Source: Anaerofustis stercorihominis DSM 17244
Lineage (GTDB): Bacteria; Bacillota; Clostridia; Eubacteriales; Anaerofustaceae
Direction: 5' to 3'
NCBI RefSeq assembly: GCF_000154825.1
Contig: NZ_DS560015.1
Span: forward strand, 335,052 to 399,051
Length of the DNA stretch: 64,000 nt
Below, one piece after another: positions 59,216-64,000 of the stretch. The notes beneath the pieces were generated by a model. The model was not told the DNA's origin. It made no database searches and was given only the letters and a program-made list of their open reading frames with translations. The translations under genes were made by a program, and so were the position numbers. Position 1 is the first letter of the stretch; each line of letters opens with the position of its first letter.

Positions 59216-59377
59216 AACGAAAACTTTACTTTTTTTTAGAATATATTTTAAAGTTAAAGCATGTATTTTAAATGATTTGAAACTATTTAGCTGTATTTAT
59301 ATCATATTTTATTATAACAGATAAAAAATATTACATAAATTTACACCTTTACAAAAATATATTTTGTGTGGTAATAT

Positions 59378-59395
59378 CTAGTTATAACCAGTTAT
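59378..59395. promoter_or_regulatory. GntR operator CTAGTTATAACCAG before gntR
   Basis: This near-palindrome (59378-59391) plus an overlapping CCAGTTATGAT recurs in inverse before the aldolase operon (60874-60887), suggesting autoregulation. Confidence 0.7.
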
Positions 59396-59414
59396 GATCG
59401 GAAAGGCTAATGTT

Positions 59415-60150
59415 ATGTATAATATTGACAGAAACAACTCAAAACCTTTATATCTCCAGCTTGAAGAGCTTATAAGAGAGAGTATAGAGAAGGGGATTTA
59501 TAAAAGAGACGAAAAAATACCTTCGGAATCGGAGCTTATGAATAAATATGATTTAAGCAGGATAACCGTCAGGAATGCCTGCAATCATCTTGTCAAAGAG
59601 GGGATACTTTACAGAGTAGCGGGTAAGGGTACATTCGTATCATCTCCCAAAATAATGACATCTTCTCTTGCATATATGGGATTTAGAGAACAGCTCGAAA
59701 GAATGGGATACGAAACGACAACGAAGCTTATACGAAAAAAGTATAATAAAATCTACTCCTTTAATAAGTTTTAATTTAAATATAGAAGAAAACAGCGATG
59801 TCATGTTCATCAAAAGGCTCAGACTTGTAGATAACGAACCTATAAGCCTTCACCATACTTATTTAAGCTACGATAAATTCAAAGAAATATATAGTTCGGA
59901 CAGGCTTGAAAGCGAACAGTTATGTGTACTTATAGAAGATGAATACGGAATAACCCCGAAGAAAGTTCTTGAAACATTGGAGTCTATGACCACCACAGAG
60001 GAAGTATCTCAAATATTCGAAACGGAAAAAGGATATCCGCTTCTTATCCTTGAAGATATAATGTACGAGGAAGAAGCGAAGCCTTATGAATATTCAAAAG
60101 TTATTTTCAGGGGAGATAAGGTAAAGCTTAAATACGAATTCAATAATTAG
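59415..60150 (+). pseudogene. GntR (UTRA) regulator split by a frameshift
   Basis: The first part, from ATG 59415 (MYNIDRNNSKPLYLQLEELI), has the GntR winged helix (LYLQLEELIRESIEKGIYKRDEKIPSESELMNKYDLSRITVRNA) and runs to TAA 59774. The other frame gives the UTRA ligand domain from KSIIKSTPLISFNL to 60150. The switch lies at a run of six A at about 59735; removal of one A joins them. It likely controlled the aldolase operon. Confidence 0.8.
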
Positions 60151-60196
60151 AAGTCGGTTAGTGATATCAGATTTAATAAAATTAAATTTATAATAA

Positions 60197-60224
60197 AAAG
60201 ACAATACTTTAGGGTATTGTCTTT
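60197..60224. terminator. Bidirectional terminator
   Basis: AAAGACAATAC pairs perfectly with GTATTGTCTTT around TTTAGG, between convergent gntR and the lipoprotein gene. Confidence 0.85.
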
Positions 60225-60233
60225 AAGTCTTTA

Positions 60234-60659
60234 TTAATGTCTTTTTATCATTTTAAATCCATTCTTACCGCTATCCAGTAATATCAATTTATATGTTTCA
60301 TTGTATTTTACATTCAGTTTGATAATGTTGTTACATGGTATTTCTCTTTTATCTTTTAATTTCAAATAATATTTTATGGAAAATTTCGATAGGTCGGTGT
60401 TTTCTTGAAAGTCCTCGGGATAAAATTCATTTGTCAAAATTTCGTTTTTATCCAATATGCTGTTATCTGCATTTTCTACATTACCTCCGCCGATTTGATT
60501 TCCGTCAATAAAATATTCATAGTGCAGTCCGTAAATCTCTTTAACGCTTTTATTTTTGATGGAAATGCTAAAAGTGTCTTTTGTGTTTTTATCGTTTGTA
60601 CATGCAGTCAATGCCGATAAACATAACAATATCAATATTATGTATATGAGTTTTCTCAT
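60234..60659 (-). CDS. Lipoprotein of unknown function
   Basis: The 141-residue protein has a lipoprotein signal (LCLSALTAC with Cys near residue 20) then a beta-rich domain (SIKNKSVKEIYGLHYEYFIDGN). It would be anchored outside the membrane. No family recognised. GAGGGATA precedes the ATG. Confidence 0.75.
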   Translation of the reverse strand: MRKLIYIILILLCLSALTACTNDKNTKDTFSISIKNKSVKEIYGLHYEYFIDGNQIGGGNVENADNSILDKNEILTNEFYPEDFQENTDLSKFSIKYYLKLKDKREIPCNNIIKLNVKYNETYKLILLDSGKNGFKMIKRH

Positions 60660-60837
60660 TATATCCCTCTTATATAATATGTTTAATTATATTTTATCTT
60701 ATATCAGATATCTAAATCGGATATTAATGTTAGATTAATTTTTCATTAATTATACGTCTAATATGATTTTGAAAGGGCTGAGAGTATATTTATAGAAATC
60801 AAAGGAGGAAAAATTTATTATATTTAAAATATTCTAT

Positions 60838-60904
60838 TGACAAAATCAGTATATATAAATATACTGGTATTAAGTGGTTATAACTAGATATATCCAGTTA
60901 TAAT
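60838..60904 (+). promoter_or_regulatory. Aldolase operon promoter with GntR operator
   Basis: TTGACA (60838-60843) and TATACT (60861-60866) are 17 apart. The spacer and -10 carry CAGTATAT/ATATACTG. The start site is covered by GTGGTTATAACTAG (60874-60887), the inverse of the gntR site, followed by CCAGTTATAAT. Confidence 0.75.
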
Positions 60905-60926
60905 ATTTAAAGGAGGCGTTAATAAA

Positions 60927-61793
60927 ATGGCTTATGTTTCAATGAAGAAGATGTTAAAAGATGCCAGAGCCGGTCATTATGCCGTAGGAGCATTTAATAT
61001 TGTAAATTATCTTACTGCAAAGGCTGTGGTCGATGCGGCTTGTGATTTAAAAGTCCCGGTAATACTTCAAACTTCGGTAAAGACCGTAAAACAGTTTGGT
61101 ATAGAAGAATTTATGTCATTCTTAAGACCGATATGCGAGAATGCAAGCGTAGATGTGGCGGTTCATTTAGACCATTGTACGGATAAAGAATATGCGAAGA
61201 GATGTATGGACGCAGGTTGGAGTTCGATAATGTTCGACGGTTCAAAGACACCTTTGGAACAAAATATAAAAGATACTCTTGAAGTCAAGGATTACATCAG
61301 CGGAAGAGATATATCTCTCGAAGGAGAAGTCGGAAGTATAGTAGGTGTGGAAGATGATATCGTGGTACATAAAGATGACGCAGCTTATGCAAGCAGAGAA
61401 GACTGCGAAAAGTATTTAAAAGAAACAGGTGTGGATTGTCTCGCTCCTGCTATAGGAACGGCTCACGGAGTATATAAAGGAGAGATTAAGCTCAATTACG
61501 ATTTGTTTAAAGAAATAGATGATATTTCTCCGATCCCTCTGGTTCTTCACGGCGGTACGGGACTGAGTGATGAGATGTTTGGAAAGCTTATTGATTTAAG
61601 GGCTAGTAAAGTAAATATTTCAACGGCGATAAAAATAGCCTACTGTCAGGGAATGTACGCTTATTCATCGGCAAACAGAGATGAAAACGATCCTCTTAAA
61701 CTTGATGATTACGTATATAAGAGAATATATGCCCTTGCATTTAAGCATATAAATTTCTTTACTCTAAGAAAGGGGAGCATAAACGATGAGTGA
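60927..61793 (+). CDS. Class II fructose-bisphosphate-type aldolase
   Basis: The 288-residue protein shows zinc ligands in AVHLDHCTD, GTAHGVYKG and LVLHGGTG, and the catalytic Asp in the first. It belongs to the FbaA/GatY/KbaY group and cleaves a ketose phosphate to dihydroxyacetone phosphate and an aldehyde. The substrate is unknown. It overlaps the next gene by eight bases and leads a three-gene operon. Confidence 0.9.
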   Translation: MAYVSMKKMLKDARAGHYAVGAFNIVNYLTAKAVVDAACDLKVPVILQTSVKTVKQFGIEEFMSFLRPICENASVDVAVHLDHCTDKEYAKRCMDAGWSSIMFDGSKTPLEQNIKDTLEVKDYISGRDISLEGEVGSIVGVEDDIVVHKDDAAYASREDCEKYLKETGVDCLAPAIGTAHGVYKGEIKLNYDLFKEIDDISPIPLVLHGGTGLSDEMFGKLIDLRASKVNISTAIKIAYCQGMYAYSSANRDENDPLKLDDYVYKRIYALAFKHINFFTLRKGSINDE

Positions 61794-62736
61794 TTATAAT
61801 TTCAAACCGAATTATTTATGTGATATGCACTGTCATACAACTCGTTCCGACGGACTTTGCACTCCCAAAGAACTTATAGACCTTGCAGCAGGGGAAGGAA
61901 TGAACGTACTTACCATTTCCGACCATGATATGATACCTCCGAATACTGTTGAGGTTGACGGTAAAGAAGTCGACAGTGTGGAATATGCAAAATCAATAGG
62001 TGTCAATCTTCTTAAAGCCTGTGAATTTTCATGTGATACCGATGTCGATGATGTACATATGGTAGCTTACGGATGTGACTTTGAAAATGAAAAAATCAAA
62101 GCTGTCATGGAAGATATCGCAGACAGCAAGATAGAAAGCTATAAAGAGTTTTTAAACAGACTTAATTCTCTCGGATACGATATCACTCTTGAAGAAGTAC
62201 TTAATTACGGCGGACAGAAGAGAAGCGAAAAGGAAATGCAGAAGAAGCTCATATTCAACCTTATGGCTGATAAAGGGTATACGAGGACTTGGTCGGACGC
62301 AAAGAAAATGTCAAAAAAAGATAAAAGGCTCAATGTGAGAAGACGAAAACCGAACCCCGCAGATATTATAAAAATAGTACACGAAGCGGGAGGTATAATC
62401 GTTCTTGCTCATCCATATTTGATAGCGGACGAAGTAAGCTTAAAAGGAGAAACTGTTTCAAGAAGCGAATACATAGATAATCTTATCGAAAACGGACTCG
62501 ACGGTATAGAAGCAAGTTATACTTACGATAAAACAAGTTATAACGGAAACATGAAAAAAGAAGATATAATAAGAGAAGTAAAAGAAAAGTACAGTGACAG
62601 AGTAAAGATAATTTCGGGAGGTTCCGATTTTCACGGGGATCATAAGAAAGACCCCGATAATCCAAGATTTATCGGAGAATGCGGGATAGACTACGATTAC
62701 TTTATAAATAATGAGCTGTTAAAAAAACTTATTTAA
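61786..62736 (+). CDS. PHP-domain phosphoesterase
   Basis: The 316-residue protein has the PHP metal-binding motifs: DMHCHTTRSDGL near residue 15, TISDHDM, ACEFSC, VLAHPYL and SGGSDFHGDHK. Such enzymes are metal-dependent phosphatases, often acting on sugar or nucleotide phosphates. Its place between two aldolases suggests it acts on the same phosphorylated compound. Confidence 0.9.
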   Translation: MSDYNFKPNYLCDMHCHTTRSDGLCTPKELIDLAAGEGMNVLTISDHDMIPPNTVEVDGKEVDSVEYAKSIGVNLLKACEFSCDTDVDDVHMVAYGCDFENEKIKAVMEDIADSKIESYKEFLNRLNSLGYDITLEEVLNYGGQKRSEKEMQKKLIFNLMADKGYTRTWSDAKKMSKKDKRLNVRRRKPNPADIIKIVHEAGGIIVLAHPYLIADEVSLKGETVSRSEYIDNLIENGLDGIEASYTYDKTSYNGNMKKEDIIREVKEKYSDRVKIISGGSDFHGDHKKDPDNPRFIGECGIDYDYFINNELLKKLI

Positions 62737-62748
62737 AGGAGATATGAA

Positions 62749-63471
62749 ATGTCTGTAGATTTCACTAAAATGACAAAAAAAGATGTAGGAAAGCTTTTTG
62801 ATTACGCAAGTCTTGCAAAGGACTTGACTGAAGAACAAGTAAGAAATGGATGTAAGGAAGCTATAAAATATAATTGCAAAGCTTTTTGTTATTCCTCTTC
62901 ATACTGGACACCTGTAGTTAAAGAAGAGCTTGAAGGTACGGATCTTCTTATCGGTGCTGGGATAGGGTTCCCTCTCGGTCAGCAGACGAGTGCGGTAAAG
63001 GCTTTCGAAGCAGAGGAAGCCGTTAAAATGGGGGCTACGGTATTGGATAACTGTATGAACGTAGGGAATATGAAAGAAAAGAAATACGACGCCATAAAAG
63101 CGGAATTTAAAGACTATGTAAGTGCTGCGGGCGGAGTCCTTACCAAGATGATAATCGAGTGCTGTATGCTTACGGATGAAGAAATAAAAATCGCATGTGA
63201 ACTATGTGTCGAAGCGGGGATTGATTATGTAAAATCGTCTACGGGACATTATGCGGGACCTACGATGGAACAGACAGTTTTAATGAGGGACTGCTTAAAA
63301 GGAACAAAAACGAAACTTAAGGTATCGGGAGTAAAGGCTCCGAAACCTCAAAATGCTTATGCATACTTAATGGCAGGTGCGGAACTCATAGGAACACAGG
63401 ACGCACCTATGATAATAGATTCTCTGGATTTAATGAGAGAAGTCGGGATAGTTCCCAAGTATCAAGGATAA
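62749..63471 (+). CDS. deoC: Deoxyribose-phosphate aldolase (DeoC family)
   Basis: The 240-residue protein is DeoC-like: FDYASLAKDLTEEQVRNGCKEA, GAGIGFPLGQQTSAVKAFEAEEAV, and the Schiff-base Lys in VKSSTGHYAGP near residue 160, with a second Lys in KVSGVKAPK. It cleaves 2-deoxyribose 5-phosphate or a related sugar. AAAGGAG precedes the start. Confidence 0.88.
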   Translation: MSVDFTKMTKKDVGKLFDYASLAKDLTEEQVRNGCKEAIKYNCKAFCYSSSYWTPVVKEELEGTDLLIGAGIGFPLGQQTSAVKAFEAEEAVKMGATVLDNCMNVGNMKEKKYDAIKAEFKDYVSAAGGVLTKMIIECCMLTDEEIKIACELCVEAGIDYVKSSTGHYAGPTMEQTVLMRDCLKGTKTKLKVSGVKAPKPQNAYAYLMAGAELIGTQDAPMIIDSLDLMREVGIVPKYQG

Positions 63472-63520
63472 ACAGATAATGAATATAATATAATTCCTCC
63501 AATATAACTTATCTTTAACA

Positions 63521-63556
63521 AAAGGACGCGGGAAACTGCGTTCTTTTATTTTATTT
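63521..63556 (+). terminator. Terminator of the aldolase operon
   Basis: AAAGGACGC/GCGTTCTTT (one G-U pair) followed by T-rich DNA. Confidence 0.75.
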
Positions 63557-63743
63557 ATGTAAGATGATAATTATATATGCTTATTTATTTTGGTTTTAGT
63601 CATAGGAGTATTTATGAATTTAAAATTAAAGATATAATATATATCCTTCTTTATAATTAAAAAATGATTAATATTGTAACCGAAAAATTTATATATCCTG
63701 TTTTATGATATAATATAAAAAATTTGTATAAAGAGGCAGTAAG

Positions 63744-64000
63744 ATGACATTTAAGAAACAACATTTTTATAAAAAAACAGTTTTACTTATTACATTGATT
63801 GCTATTATATTTTCTTTTTTCGGTTGTCAAAGAGAAGAGAGTGCCGAGGAGTTATATGCTTCAGGCGAAAAATATTTCAAAGCACAGGATTTTTATAATT
63901 CCATAGAAACCTTAAATAAAGTGGAAGAAAATAAGCTTAAAAAGGAAAAAGAAGCAAATAGGTATTATATGATAGGATATTCATACTGGCAGTTAAAGAG
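63744..64000 (+). CDS. Lipoprotein with TPR-like helices, partial
   Basis: The ORF runs off the window. It starts MTFKKQHFYKKTVLLITLIAIIFSFFGCQ, a lipoprotein signal with Cys near residue 29, then EELYASGEKYFKAQDFYNSIETLNKVEE, a TPR-like helix pair. GAGGCAGTAAG precedes the ATG. Only 85 residues are visible. Confidence 0.75.
   Translation, partial: MTFKKQHFYKKTVLLITLIAIIFSFFGCQREESAEELYASGEKYFKAQDFYNSIETLNKVEENKLKKEKEANRYYMIGYSYWQLK

Noticed and set aside
59415-60150. Programmed frameshift in gntR
   Set aside because: The six-A run lacks a downstream pseudoknot or Shine-Dalgarno-like signal that I can see; a simple mutation or sequencing error is more likely.

Overview
The window is low-GC DNA of a Gram-positive anaerobe in the Clostridia. 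It carries a SpoIIID-type sporulation regulator, AGGAGG-type ribosome sites, many ATA/AGA codons, a C_GCAxxG_C_C redox protein and a DUF2284 protein. I cannot name the species. Positions 1-5.8 kb and 43.35-64 kb are chromosome. Positions 5836-43343 are one integrated prophage of about 37.5 kb, bounded by a 19-bp direct repeat.

Chromosome, left: a C_GCAxxG_C_C protein, an SDR oxidoreductase, a DUF2284 protein, a decayed zinc-finger gene, exonuclease III, a HEAT-like protein and a DUF4153 membrane protein. Chromosome, right: an iron alcohol dehydrogenase, an orphan solute-binding protein, SpoIIID, a candidate structured RNA, a D-Ala-D-Ala carboxypeptidase, small membrane proteins, a potassium channel, a GGDEF gene with a stop codon, a MerR/carboxymuconolactone decarboxylase pair, AraC, tRNA-Leu(CAA), an EamA transporter and a GT2-GtrA protein. 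It ends with an aldolase/PHP/DeoC operon whose GntR regulator is frameshifted but whose operator is seen at both places. Several chromosomal genes here have single lesions. A 37-nt structured repeat occurs three times in the chromosomal part, with a compensatory change in its stem.

Prophage, left to right: integrase (leftward), a small RNA unit, an NYN-domain nuclease with a structured leader, a CI/Cro immunity region with four operators, small early ORFs under operator-containing promoters, a long G-U-rich RNA hairpin, a replication initiator of the Lin1244/DUF4373 type preceded by iteron-like repeats, an ArpU-type late regulator and an antirepressor. Then come terminase small and large subunits, portal, scaffold, P22-type coat protein, head-completion and tail-hub proteins, a 2777-aa polyvalent ejection protein, tail fibre, amidase, holin, and a second small regulatory block next to attR. 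No tape measure, tail tube or sheath gene is seen, so a short-tailed (podovirus-like) particle is inferred.

The most unusual feature is a cassette that interrupts the phage gene order three times (15.5-16.4, 18.5-19.8 and 28.9-30.2 kb): a ribbon-helix-helix (RHH) protein, a structured RNA of about 120 nt, and a 74-aa acidic protein. In copies 2 and 3 these are followed by a BRO antirepressor whose start nearly touches the stop of the 74-aa gene. The RNA can form either a hairpin that leaves the ribosome site free or a hairpin that hides it. This choice is preserved in copy 1, whose sequence is largely unrelated to copies 2 and 3. Promoters of copies 2 and 3 carry direct repeats exactly 23 nt apart whose sequence differs between copies. 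The NYN locus on the other strand has the same order: RHH gene, structured leader, effector gene. The layout resembles the c4-icd-ant antirepressor control of phage P1, but the proteins and RNA are not ones I recognise.
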